A DNA stretch of 64,000 nucleotides, taken from assembly GCF_040939455.1 (NCBI RefSeq), contig NC_134116.1, positions 45,833,400 to 45,897,399 of the forward strand. The letters run 5' to 3'. Shown here in pieces: positions 36,511 to 48,449 of the stretch (positions are counted from its first letter, which is position 1; each line of letters starts with the position of its first letter). This DNA comes from Microcebus murinus (lineage: Eukaryota > Chordata > Mammalia > Primates > Cheirogaleidae). The position numbers and the translations under genes are program-made. The notes under the pieces were generated by a model that saw only the letters and a program-made list of their open reading frames with translations, was not told where the DNA came from and made no database searches.

Positions 36511-36945
36511 TAATGCTACCTTTCTCAGTGTTCCTATATGTTTTACATATAAGTCCCTTTATAATTTCTTCCATTGACTACTTATCTCTTCTCCTTTGAC
36601 ACTCTAATTTCCAGCTTATAAGCTTTATCATAGCTCTGTGCCTTTGCACACTATTGTCAGTCTAGCCAACTTAATACGTTCTCTAAAGCTCATCATGCAT
36701 GTGATGTTTTGCAAAGAACCACCATCATCCACACACCTTGTCTATGGTAATTCTTTTCCTACAATCTTCCACACAATCCCTTGCTTATCTCTCACAACAT
36801 TGGGTTGTCATTGTTTCTTCTGCTGCCTCCCCAATAGTGTGAGAGCACTTTGAGTATGACTGTTTCTTCGCATTCTATAGCAAATAACACAGCACCTTAC
36901 TCATTGTTTAGTTTCCATAAAGATCTGTTGAATGAATCACATAAG

Positions 36946-38317
36946 ATCCTGTGTGATAAGTACTGTTCATTCCTTCCTAGCATTAGAAGTTGTAGTTTTG
37001 TAAACCAATCTGTTCCCAGTTACCCTGATGACTGAGAAGTTCAGTGTTTCAAATATTGGTTTTTAAAAAATTTATTTTATTTCCTTACCTATGAAGTTTT
37101 ATATCTGTGTATAGCTTTAGAATTTTTTTTTTTTACTTTTGCATTTTAAGTAACAGTGTCTATTCTTTTGAAGCACACTAGGCCTAAGCCTCAAGACTTG
37201 AGACTATAGAACTTGTAGAAAATTTCATTCTACTATTAAACTTTGGAATGTAATTTTCAAAGTGCAAACAGAATCCAGGAGTTATATTTAGTTTCTAAAT
37301 TGGCATTTAGTTGGAGCGTAGTATTGAAAATTGTCTTTCAATTTTCTGTTAGCTTGTCAGCTGGTATATGTTCAATGACTTCAAGGTATTATATGTGCTA
37401 CCATAGTAGCCTAAGTAGCTTAAAAATGATCTGTGACTAGTGGAATTAAATTTTCTATGGAACAAGTGTCTTCTTATATAATAATGATCATAAAATACTG
37501 TTCCTTTATATTAGGGATATAATATGAAAAAAACCCGAGTTTTTTCATTCACAAAGGAATAAAGAGTTTAATAAAGGGCCTTAGGGTTATAGTGTATTAA
37601 TAGATAACAATATATTCATTTTCTTTATCTGAATAATGATTACATATTTTATGAGTTCAATCATCAGCCTAGGAAAACCCATTCAGTAGCAATACCAAGA
37701 ATCATGTATTTTTCATTTTGTATTAATTAAATCATGCCAGGCATAATACAGGTTGCCAAGATAAAGAAATTTTTCAGCAGTTAAATTTCATACTTGTTTA
37801 TAAAACAGAAGGTACTTCAAATTTTATTAACCTGATGCTTATCATTTTAATTATAAAGACCAAATGTCAAGTTGTCTTTACAAGGATATTTAACAAAGCA
37901 TTTTTTTTTTTAAATTCCTGTACTGTATTTGTAGTGCAATATTCTGGCATACATTTTAGGATGAAAGCACCTCCTTTCCTCATTATTATTTTTTATTGCT
38001 AAAGTAAACATCTTAGGGGTATATTAAATGTGGTTGCCATTTTTTTCTCATTTTCATGTAATACATTCAATTTAGTGTTTCTGCAAGACACCAGAGAAGA
38101 TCTGTGCTAAAGTTAACAGAGAGAAAAAAAGCCCACTGATATTAATAAGGATAGATATAAGTTTATACATCATTTATAAAAGTGTTTCAGGGAAATATTT
38201 ATAGCATCAAAAGTTATTTTATCTTTTGCTTTTCAAGGGGTGAGAAATGCATTAATTTCTTTCTATTTTGTCATTGTCATCCTGACCTTGTTAGAACTGA
38301 GGGAGAATTGGAAAGTT
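36946..38317. other. unassigned AT-rich sequence
   Basis: About 1.4 kb with no recognised repeat. T runs at 37123-37133 and 37903-37913. The frame at 37243-37440 has no domain. Confidence 0.35.
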
Positions 38318-38714
38318 TGTTAGTTTGCTGTGACTGACACCACAAAATACTACAGACTGAGTGATTTCCACAGCCGCGTAGTTTCTCACTTTCTGGAGGC
38401 TGGAAGTCCATGATCCAGGTGTAGACAAGTTTGGTTTCTTCTTAGACTTCTCTCCTTGGCTTGAAGAAGATTGCTTTCTCATTATGTCCTCCCATGACCT
38501 TTTCTCCATGTGTGCACTTCCCTCTTGTCTCACTGCACATCTTAATCTTCTTCTGAGGACACCAGTCAGAGTGGATTAGGGCCATCCTAAAGGTCTCATT
38601 TTAACTTAAGTACCTCTTTAAAGGTCATTCCCCTGAACATATTCACATTCTGAGGTACTAGGGGTTAGGAATTCAACATATACATTTTGGGGGGACATAA
38701 TTCAGTATATAACA
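38318..38714 (-). mobile_element. MLT1A-like LTR
   Basis: Antisense LTR, near full length: TGTTAGTTTGCTGTGACTG, TCACTTTCTGGAGGCTGGAAG, TCTCTCCTTGGCTTGAAGAAG, CACCAGTCAGAGTGGATTAGGG, CATTCTGAGGTACTAGGGG, and CAGTATATAACA. Moderately diverged. Confidence 0.88.
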
Positions 38715-40057
38715 GGCAGTATCAGTACATTGCCACAAGCCATGTGATCTCTTTCTTTTTTATGTTTTACAATTTAAATTCTTGTTATAAGAGAAAAAGT
38801 TTGGGAGATCTGTAGATAGCTATATTGAAGGAGCTATTGTAGTTTTCTCATACCAAGTGTTCATAGGTTTGATTTATTAAGGATAATGGGTCTTATTTAA
38901 ATTACTATTATTTCATCATATTACCTACCTTTATGCAATGTTATCTTTTTCTTGTGATTCCTGTGTAAATTGTTTATACATTACAAACTGCATTTATTAG
39001 GACTGTCACATGAGATTAGCCTTTCACTCTGCTGTAGCATAATAAATGGGAGAAAAGAAATAATTCAATATGATTACTATTGTATGATAACTTAAAGGTG
39101 CACATAAGTCTGAAGGGAGCAGAGGAGGAGAACTACAAATGAAAAACTTTCCTCATGTGAGGTCTCTAAATATAAATCTAAGTGATATTAAATTGGTTAA
39201 AATTAATTTCCCCAAAAAGTAAGGAAAATATAAAAGGATATTTCTTTTTAATGAAATAGAAAATATAAAAATGACTGGATTTTTAAAACCCCAATAATGT
39301 GTTCACTTTATAGTATATTTAAAATTGGGTTATTATAAAATTTATGATTATCTATTTACTTAGTAATTGAATCAAATATCTTTCATCAAAAGTGACAATA
39401 GTTGATTCATTCAAAGAGTATATCCATAAAGAAGAGTATAAAACTCAAATTTGTGGCATTAGCTCAGTGTGAAGCAGCATATTATAAAGTGGCATCATGG
39501 AGTGCCTGGAAAATACAAATGTAACTTAGTTTTTGACCTATCTGCCATGACTAGAGAAAGACCTCCTATGGTTCTTTATTTCTCATCCCTATTGAGGAAT
39601 TGCCACAACATCATGATTTCAGGTACTATTCAGTCTATGTTATATAATTTTTTTTCCTCTACCAAGACTTCTAGTTTTTTAATTAATGGTATTTTAATAA
39701 GTAATTTGCTTCTAAAAAAAACATGTAGTTTTCTTATAAGCTATTATTCTTGGTTGAACCATTGCATATGTACCACTTGATAGGCATCTGGGATACAAGC
39801 TAAAGGGGAACCACTTGCCCTCAAGTTCCTGAAGTGAACTTGTAGAGACAGAAAAGCAAACTAACTCTCCAAGACAATGTTTTAACTGTAAAATTAGAGG
39901 TAAATACATGGTGCTTAGAGTCAAAGATTATGGATAATTAATTCAGGCCCAGAAATGGGGTCGATGGGTGTTATCAGGTAAGTTTGCACAAAAGATCACA
40001 GTATTCAAAATAAACTTTGAAGGACCTAGGTATGGGTAGAGTATGAGGAATTCTCAA
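38715..40057. other. unassigned AT-rich sequence
   Basis: No named repeat. A 103-codon frame at 39469-39780 is open but T-rich with no recognisable domain and is most likely chance. Confidence 0.35.
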
Positions 40058-40065
40058 GGAAAAAG

Positions 40066-41850
40066 TATTCACATATGCTTTTTATAATTCTGAGGTGTGT
40101 TCATTCTGTGCCCAATTTTTTGAGGGGTTTTATCATGAAATGGTGTTGGATTTTGTTGAATGCTTTTTCTGCATCTAGTTTTTCTGAATCAAGTGAGATG
40201 ATCATATAGTCTTTGTTTTTGATTTTATGTGGTGAATCACATGTTTTGATTTATATTTATTGAACCATCCTTGAAACCCTGGTTTGAAGCCCACTTGGTC
40301 CTTGTGGATTATTTTTTTGATGTGCTATAATTCAGTTTGCTAGTATTTAACTAAGGATTTTTGTAGCTATATTCATAAGGGATATTGGTCTGTAATTTTC
40401 TTTATTTGTTGTGTTCTTCTCTGGGTTTGATATGAAGGTGATACTGGCTTTGTAGAATAAGTTGTGGTGGATTCCTTCCTTCTCAATATTAGGGAATAAT
40501 TTCTGTATTATTAGTACCAGATCTTCTTTGTAGATCTGATAGGATTTGGCTATGAATCCATCTGGTCCAGGGCTTTTTATGTTGGGAGGTTTTTTATTAC
40601 TATTTTAATCTTACTGTTCATTATTGGTCTGTTGAGGAGTTCTCTTTCTTCCTGGTTGAGTATTGGGAAGTTGTGTGTGTTTCCAGGAACTTGTCAATTT
40701 CCTCTACGCTCTCTAGTTTATATGCACAGGTATTTAAGAAATGTGCATAGATGATGTTTTGTATTTCGACAGTATCAGTTGTAATATCACCTTTTTCATT
40801 TTTGATTGAGCTTATTTGAGTTATTTCTCTTCTATTCTTGGCTAATCTAGCAAGAGGTATGTGTATTTTGTTTATCTTTTCAAAGAACCAACTTTTTTTT
40901 TCTTTATTCCTTTGTATTGTTTCTTGTTTTCTAATTCATTTTGTTCTGTGCTGACCTTTGCTATTTCTTTTCAACTACTGGCCTTGGGTTTGGTTTGTTC
41001 TTCCTTTTCTAGTTCTTTGAGGTGTGACATTAGGTTGTTAATTTGTGATATTTCTGTCTTTTTAATGTAAGAATTTAAGGCTATGAATTTTTCCCTGAGG
41101 AATGCTTTTGCTGTGTCCCTTAGATTCTGATAGCTTGTGTCTCCTTTGTCATTGAGTTTGAGGTATCTTTTGATTTCCCTCTTAATTTCATTCTTGACCC
41201 AATAATTGTTCAGCAGCAAGTTGTTTAATTTCTGTGACTTTGGGTAGGTTTGAGCAGTTCTCCTGATTTCTAGCTTTATTCTGCTGTGGTCTGAGAAGGT
41301 ACATAGTAAGATTTCTTTTTTTTTTTTTTTAATTTGTTGAGATCTGTTTTGAGGCCTAAGATAGGATCGATGTTTGAGAATGCCCTATGTGCTGCTAAGA
41401 AGAATGTGTAATATCTGTTAGGTCCATTTGAGTAGAAGTTTAGCTTAAGTCCATTGTTTCTTTATTCATTTTCTGTTGTGATATTTTATCAAGCTCTGAT
41501 AGTGGGTTGTTGAGGTCTTCAGCAATTACGATGGTGCTATTTATTTCTCTGCTTAGCTCTAGTAAAATTTGTTTTGTGTATCTTGGAGCTCCTGTGTTGG
41601 GTGCATATATATTAAGATTGTTATCTCTTCTTGTTGAATTGCTCTCTTTACCATTATGTAATGGCCCTCTTTGTCTTTCTTTACCTTTGTTGGTTTAAAG
41701 TCAATTTTATCTAATATGAGAATGGCTATACCTGCTGTCTTTTGATTTCCATTTGCATGGTATATTTTTTTCCATCCTTTAACATTAAGTCTCTGTGTGT
41801 CTTTGTGGTTAAATATGTTCTGAGAGACAGCAGATTGCAGATTGTGTTTT
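40066..41850 (-). mobile_element. L1 (5' part, inverted): endonuclease end to RT domain of ORF2
   Basis: This is the inverted 5' half of a 3.9-kb L1. Read on the minus strand it runs from the end of the endonuclease region (CATGCAAATGGAAATCAAAAG, 41745-41765) through the linker and into the reverse-transcriptase region, ending near 40066. The minus-strand frame at 40971-41219 shows typical ORF2 words ([46 protein letters not shown]). It meets the sense half at about 41850 and is continuous with it in L1 coordinates. Frame is broken; inactive. Confidence 0.92.
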
Positions 41851-43977
41851 AGCCAACATCATACTAAATGGGAAAAAGTTGAAAGCATTTCCCCTAAAAA
41901 CTGGAATAAGACAAGTATGCCCACCATTTCTATTCAACAAAGTTCTGGAAGTCCTACCCAGAGAAATTAAGCAAGAGAGTAATATTAAATGTATCCAAAT
42001 TGAGAAAGAGGAGGTCAGACTATCACTCTTCGCCAATGATATGATGTTTATCTAGAAACCCCAAAGATTCCACCAAGAGTCTCCTGAAATTGATGTATAA
42101 ATTCATCAAAGTCTCAGAATACAAAATTTATGTACATAAATTAGTAACATTTCTATATACTAATAATAGTCAAGCTGAGAGTCAAACCAAAGACTCAATG
42201 CATTTCTCAATAGCTGCAAAGAAAGTAAAATACCTAGGAAGTAAAATACCAAGAAAGCGAAAGATCTATATAAGGAGAACTAAGAAATTCTGAGGAAATA
42301 AATAGCAAATAATACAAACAAATGGAAAAAAAAATAGTATGCTCATGGATATCCAGAATCAACATTGTTAAAATGTCTATGCTACCCAAAATAATTTACA
42401 AATTCAGTGCAATACCCATCAAATTAACAAAGTCATACTTCACAGATCTAGAAAAAATAATTCTATGCTTCATTTGGAACCATAAATGAGCCTGAATAGC
42501 CAAAGAATTCTTAAGCAAATACAACTAATTAGAAGACATCAGATTACCAGACTTCAAAGTGTATTTCAAAGCTACAGTAATCAAAACAGTATGGAATTTG
42601 CACAAAAACAGAGATATGGACCAATGTAAAAGAATGGAGAACTCAGATATAAAACCATTCATATACAGCCAACTGATCTTTTATGAGGTAGACAACAATA
42701 TAAACTAGGGAAAAGAAGCCCTATTCAATAAATGGTGCTGGAAAAATTGGATAGCCACAAGAAGAAGAATGAAACAGGATCCATATCAATTACTGCTCAC
42801 AAAAATTAATTCAAGATGGATAAAAGACTTATTTAAATATGTGGCATAAAAGTATAAGAATTCTAGAAAAAAAATGCAGGCAACACTCTTCTAGATATCA
42901 GCCTAGACAAAGAAGTTATGACTAAGACCCCAATGGCAATTACAGCGACAACAAAAATAAATAAATGATACCTGATTCAATTAAAAGCTTCTGCTCAGCT
43001 TAGGAAATAATCAACAGAACAAATAGACAACCTAAAGAATGGGTGAAAATATTCACAAGCTATTCACAAGATATTAGATAAAGGGCTGATATCCAGAATC
43101 TACAAAGAACTCAAAGAAACCAGCAAGAAAAACACAAATAATACCATTAAAAAGTGGGAAAAGACATGAACAGAAGCTTTTCAAAAGACAATAGAGAAAT
43201 GACCAATAAATATATAAAAATGCTCAATGTCACTAATCATCAGGTAAATGCAAATTAAACCCACAATGAGATATGACCTTCCTCCAGTTAGAATGGCTTT
43301 TATTAATGAGTCCAAAAAGAATTGACGCTTATGTTGATGCAGCAAGAAAGGAACACTTATATACTGTTGGTGGGACTGCATATTAGTACAACCTCTATGA
43401 AAACAGTCTGATGATTCCTCAAAGCACTAAAAGTAAACCCACCATTCAATCTCACAATCCCACTACTGGGTTTCTACCCAAAGGAAAATAAGTCATTTTA
43501 TCAAAAACACACCTGCAAACGAATGTTTATTGCCTCATAATTCACATTTGCAAAGATGTGGAATCAACCCAAGGGCTTGTCAATTCATGATTAATCAATT
43601 CGTGATTGTGGTATATACCACGAAGTGCTACTCAACCGTAAAGAGGATGAATTAATACATTTTGCAAGAATTTGGATGGAATTGGAAACCATTATCCTAA
43701 GTGAAGTATCTAAAGAATGGGAAAACAAAGACCACAGGTGCTTGCTATTGAATTGGAACTAACCAGTGAGAACACGTGTGCACAGAGGGAAGTAAAACTC
43801 AGTGGAAATCAAGCAGGGGAGCTGGAGAGGAGGGGATGGGCAAAACCTACCTAATGCATACAATGAACACTATTTGGTTGATGGGCACCTTTATAGCCCT
43901 GACTTAAGCATTACAAAAGCAATCTATGTAACCAAAAACATTTGGACTCCCTGAATATTTTGAAATAATGGAAAAAG
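41851..43977 (+). mobile_element. L1 (3' part): RT domain to 3' end
   Basis: The sense half begins CCAACATCATACTAAATGGG and continues through the RT active-site region (42030-42050, where the expected FADD motif reads FAND), AAATTTATGTACATAAATTAG, TATTCAATAAATGGTGCTGG, GGCAATTACAGCGACAAC, TGTTGGTGGGACTGCATATTAG, AGAATTTGGATGGAATTGGA and the 3' UTR (GGGAGCTGGAGAGGAGGGGATGG), ending TTTGGACTCCCTGAATATTTTG with an A-rich tail. GGAAAAAG occurs at both outer edges of the composite (40058-40065 and 43970-43977) and may be the target duplication. Stops are present; inactive. Confidence 0.93.
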
Positions 43978-45214
43978 AAAGATCATTGATGCCAGAACTA
44001 TTTAGATATAGTAGCTGGTACAAAAACAAAATTGCAGTGGTTTAAGTGCAAAGAAAATGAGGCAGTGATGAATGGCTCATGTCCTGTCCATGGTATTATG
44101 ATTCCTGAAATTGCTTCTGTTTCTGTGTTTATTTATTTATTTATTTAATTTGTAATTGAAATTTCTTCTTACATAGAAATTCATCAATGAACTCCTGAAC
44201 AGGGCTGTCTGGCTTTCAATTCTAATTTAGCTCTTCTCTTTGGTACATACAGAAAGTTAGAAGGGAATCTAAATTTATTTTTATTTTCTCACCTGAAATA
44301 ACCACCATTATACTGGGACAAGAGGTCTCAGTTTTAGTCCTGTGCCCTCTAGCTGCACCCCTGTGCAGGAAGGGCAGGAAGTATACATAGGCCATGTCCC
44401 AATTTCTAGATTATTTTATAGATTTCAAATTCCCTGGCAAAATTGCCCTTAGTCCACTTTCAGGACTTGCAAAGTTCTCTTCTCCATATCGATCCACCAG
44501 AAAAAAAGCACACCATAATGGTGTACCACCTTAGACCCGGAATGTTTTGCTGTTTGGAGACAAATAACAAACATGGACATGTCAACTGTGATAAACAAAT
44601 GCATGGGTATGAAGCTTCTCACAACACTGGAATCTGGGGGAAAAGCTCAGAAGCGCATGTTGTGGACAAGCTCTGTTTGGCCACCACATTCCAGCAAGAA
44701 ACTCCAAGGGGTCCAAGAAACTTGAAGTTCACCTTCAAGGTCATTATCAATGTATATTTGTTGAGGTAGGAGACTAGTAGATTTTATTTAATAGTTTGTT
44801 AGCTTGATCTATAAATATTTTAAATATTTAGACAAAATATTATATAAACCTCCATTTCTACTCTGGTCTCATACCAACTGTTAAAGGAGGATTACATATG
44901 TGCAGGGGATAAAGGACAGTATAAGTTGTGATTTTGGTCAATCCATTTATTATAAATGATTTATAAATAACACCTGGTACTCTGGTATAATGTCTGGTTC
45001 CTTGCTCTGGCACTCTGTTTACAATAAATGGCCACAATTATGCCTATAGTTGCATCCATGCTTTTAGATAATTCTTTCCTATGCAATTCTGCCCTTAACT
45101 GTGTGAATTATTTCAACCAATGTGCGACAATATCAAAGAATGTAAGCAGACACTTTCAAAGTGCTCTTACACTGGGGCTTGCCTTCTTTTGCTGCTTTGA
45201 GATTTCTATCATGT
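43978..45214. other. unassigned sequence with a 108-codon open frame
   Basis: A (TTTA)n run lies at 44128-44147. The frame at 44443-44769 is open for 108 codons in a locally more GC-balanced patch; the predicted peptide has scattered Cys and His but no domain I recognise, and no splice or promoter context is evident. Treat it as probably chance or a decayed retrocopy. Confidence 0.3.
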
Positions 45215-45491
45215 AAAAATTCTTGAGCTAGCCAGTTAGATGGTAAAAGACACATGGCCAAGTTATCCTATTGCCCCAGCTGACATCAAGTCTACCATCA
45301 GACATATGTGTGGGGCCATCTTGGCCCATCAATCCCGGCTGAACTGCTAGTTGACCATATGGATCAGCTGAATCAGACCAGATCAGAACAGCCCAACTGA
45401 AAAACAAAAACTGAGAAATGATAAGCATCTGTTGTTTTAAGTCACTAAATGTTGGGGTGGTTTATTACACAGCAAAATCTACTGAAACATT
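45215..45491 (+). mobile_element. MLT1-like LTR, 3' part
   Basis: GTGGGGCCATCTTGGCCC, CCCGGCTGAACTGCTAG, GTTGTTTTAAGTCACTAAATGTTGG, GGTGGTTTATTACACAGC and CTACTGAAACA reproduce the right half of a MaLR LTR. The 5' half is missing or unrecognisable. Confidence 0.68.
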
Positions 45492-45539
45492 TTCTTAGGG
45501 TTTTCACTCCTGAGTTATTTCTCATTTCCTTTGTAATAT

Positions 45540-46015
45540 ACTCTAAGCTCCACATGCTGTAGAAGCCTCTTTAAGATCTAATCTATGTTTGTCCTTTTAG
45601 CTTTATCTTTTATATCTCTTCCCATCTCTAACCCTTGCTTCCCATCTTACTGACATTTATAACTGCTTGCAAGCTTCCAAATATCCAATGCCCTCTCATG
45701 AATCATTGACTTTGTTTAAAACTCTCTTCCTGCCTTGATTACTCTTCTGCTCCATATTCTAGACCCCTTCAAAGGTAAATATCTGTTCATTTTTTTCAAG
45801 ACCCATTTCCTACCTTTGAATTCTTTCTGGTCCACTGACATAGAGTACTGTATTTTTGTCTTCTTTCATTGCACAATAACATTTAATTGTGCCCATTTAT
45901 TAATATGTATTGCTTTCTTTCTATTATAAGTGAGCCAGCTTTTGACAGCATTACCATTACATATTTGTTTCTGCATCCTCAATCTCTAATAGAGTTGATT
46001 ATATATACTTAATGC
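45540..46015 (+). mobile_element. L2 LINE fragment
   Basis: CTCTAAGCTCCACATGCTG, CTTGCTTCCCATCTTACTG, ACTCTCTTCCTGCCTTG, CAAGACCCATTTCCTACC, and ATCCTCAATCTCTAATAGAG in roughly L2 3' order. Diverged; limits approximate. Confidence 0.45.
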
Positions 46016-46886
46016 AGGGTTGGTGAATGACAAATGAAGAAAGAAGAGAGAAGGGAAACATAGACCAAAATAAAAAAAAAATAGATAATAGATACAGACT
46101 TTTTGTTTTGTTCCCAGGACTTAGGTGGAAAGAAGACAATAATTCAAATCATGGGAAATATTTTTGTTTTGTTTAGTTTTGTTTTTGTTGTTGTGAGCTT
46201 ATTGTTGCTTTTTAAAAGTTTACTTGACAGGACATCCTAGAGAATGTTTTTGTTATGAGCAACAAAAATATGAAAATAGAGGCAGAAGGATTCATTTTCA
46301 GATTATGTATCTTGAGGATGGCACAGTTTGATGCATTAGGTTTGCTGGTTCTTTATACGAAGAAATAATTTTTTTCTGATATAGAATGTAAGGCTTTTGG
46401 TGTGTGTGTGTGTGTGTGTAAGAAAGTCGTAATATAGGAAATTGAGCAAGTTTCTCTGATACATTGTTGATACTTACTACAGGAAGCTTCAAGCAATCAG
46501 GGAAGATCTTCTGCCGGAAGTGGAGGAGCAAGAGAGGTATTGCAGAACAGAGGAGTCCAGTAAAGGTCTGGAACAGCCAATGTGTTGACCTTGAGAGTAA
46601 ATCAATGATATTTAAAAATGATACTTTGGAAACTTGATTTATTTCCTGTTGTCTTCCTTTATTGGCAAAGCTATTTATTGTGCTCTTCTTCTGTTATTTT
46701 TTAATCAGCCTTTTTTTGTCAATCATACTTTCCCATCTTATTACAGAAATTATTTTATTTTGGTTTTTCTAGAGAATAGAATAATGTCAGTTATATATAA
46801 TCTTTATTTGGGTGAAAATGGCTTTATAGTTTTAAACCTTTTGATTTTAATATGATACTTAAATTTCTCATAATAATTTCGCTGTG

Positions 46887-46888
<2 letters not shown>
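46016..46888. other. unassigned sequence with a (GT)n run
   Basis: A GT microsatellite of about 10 units lies at 46399-46419. An A run is at 46071-46081 and a GTTTT-type run at 46160-46190. No repeat family or domain-bearing frame. Confidence 0.35.
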
Positions 46889-46917
<29 letters not shown>

Positions 46918-47201
46918 TTTTTTTTGAGACAGAATCTTGCTCTATCACCCTCGGTAGAGTACCATCATCCTAGCTCAATGCAACTTCAAATTCCTGGGCT
47001 CAAAAGATCCTCTTGCCTCAGCCTCCCATGTAGCTGGGACCACAGGTGTGCACCATGCTGCCTGGATAATTTTTCTATTTTTACTAGATACAGGGTCTGT
47101 CTCTTGCTTAGGCTGGTCTCTAACTTCTGAGCTCAAATGATCCTCCGGACTCAGCCTCCTAGATTGCTAGGATTATAGGAATGGGCCACCACACCAGCCA
47201 T
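46889..47201 (-). mobile_element. Alu SINE, older subtype
   Basis: Antisense dimer with a long T tail (46901-46925): GAGACAGAATCTTGCTCTATC, TAGCTGGGACCACAGGTGTGC, CTAGGATTATAGGAATGGGCC. The linker lacks the TTAATTTC insert and the copy has many substitutions, so it resembles AluJ-like elements. Confidence 0.88.
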
Positions 47202-47524
47202 CATTTCACTTTTATTACTTCTGTTTTGTTAGAGAATCCATAGTGAAGGAGATTTATTCAGTTTGAGTTATTTAACATCTGCAAGGATTAAATTGACAGA
47301 GTTGTTGTGATAGAATTAATATCCTCCTTATTCCTTGGCGTAGAAAGATATGAATAATTTGAAGTCTGATCCTCATCCTTCTCCTTCACACATCTTCTGG
47401 CTTCTCATGAAAAGATCAACTTGTTTCAGAAAGAGTGTATAAATCTCTCTTTAGAGTATGACTGTGAAAATACATAGCTCTAGAAGAAATACTTTGTTAG
47501 AAAAATTTTAAGAAGAATCACAAT

Positions 47525-47765
47525 GAAATGAAAAGCATCCAGATGTTGGAATCAGAAAAAAAAAAAAAAAAAAAGCCTGAGTTTAAATCTGGGCTTGGCT
47601 TCTCATTAACTTTTTGACCAGTAGCATGTTTCACCCTCTCTCTTAGGGACAGTTTCTGAATTTAATATAATGAGATTACTGTTAATATCAACTTAACACT
47701 CCTAAAGTGGCAAGGAAAATGTGTGGCCTATAAGAGGTTCTTGATAAATGGCCGCCTCCCTCTCC
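47525..47765 (+). mobile_element. MIR SINE with an internal A19 expansion
   Basis: GCATCCAGATGTTGGAATCAG, then 19 A at 47556-47574, then GCCTGAGTTTAAATCTGGGCTTGGC, CTCATTAACTTTTTGACCAGTAG, and TAAGAGGTTCTTGATAAATGG. The order fits MIR from its tRNA-like head to the 3' end. The A run sits inside the head region. Confidence 0.68.
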
Positions 47766-48449
47766 CTTTCACTCTTCTCAACCACAGCAAGGTAAAACTT
47801 TAAAAATGTGCAGTCATTTCTTTGTGTGGATAGGTATTTCTTCATGGAGCCTGAGTTGTGCCCTGTGCTGGAGATGTTTAACTTTACACATTATATACAA
47901 ACACGGTATATAATTCTTATTAACAATATCATCTTTAAGACTTCTTTAGAGATATTTGTATTTGCAGTGCCCAATTTACTTTTCTTTTCTGTGTTCTACT
48001 TTTGGGTGTTCTTGAATTGTACATGAGTTACACATTCAAACACATGTGAGGTCATACTCACATTTATTAATACTCAGAGATTATTTTTATTTACAAATTA
48101 AGTCCAATCAAAGGCAAACACGTTTTTGTTTTCTAGTGTCAGAGTATTGAATTTTTCTAACATACTTTTTCAATGATAGTGGTGTTCTTTAAATGTCTAA
48201 ACCAATGATGCTATTGTTTAAATGTTCAGCTCTGCAAAGTAGGCTGAGTTCTAGGTATTTAGCATATGAGAGCATAGGCTTACTTCTTGTATTGCTGTTA
48301 AAACAAACAAAAAAACTTTTGTTATTGAGATTGCAATACTCAGTCCCAAACCATCACCTCATCAGATAGATGCAGTCTCTGTTTTCTCTTACCACTCTAG
48401 TTTTCAGTTTCTTTGTTTTCTACCCACCAAAATTCCCATTCCCATACAT
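47766..48449. other. unassigned AT-rich sequence
   Basis: No recognised element. The frame at 47808-48026 has no recognisable domain. Confidence 0.35.

Larger units (their letters stand above)
35600..36945 (+). mobile_element. L2 LINE fragment, split by an MLT1 LTR and a MIR
   Basis: Pieces in L2 order: AGTAGCACCTGCACACACCTGG and GGAAGTCATCTCTCTCACC (35615-35660); after the LTR, AATCATTCTGCATCTGGCTTTTAGG and AAATTGGATTATCTG (36220-36280); after the MIR, TCTGTGCCTTTGCACACTATTG, TGCTGCCTCCCCAATAGTGTGAGAGCAC and TGTTGAATGAATC (36630-36940). The last is the L2 tail. Heavily diverged, no frame. Confidence 0.6.

Noticed and set aside
40066..43977. Two independent L1 insertions in opposite orientation
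   Set aside because: The halves are adjacent in L1 coordinates, similar in age, and the composite has only one 3' tail, so one twin-primed insertion is simpler.
44010..44060. AGCTGGTACAAAAACAAAATTGCAG as a second mariner end
   Set aside because: The similarity to the mariner inverted repeat is short and there is no partner repeat or TA duplication.
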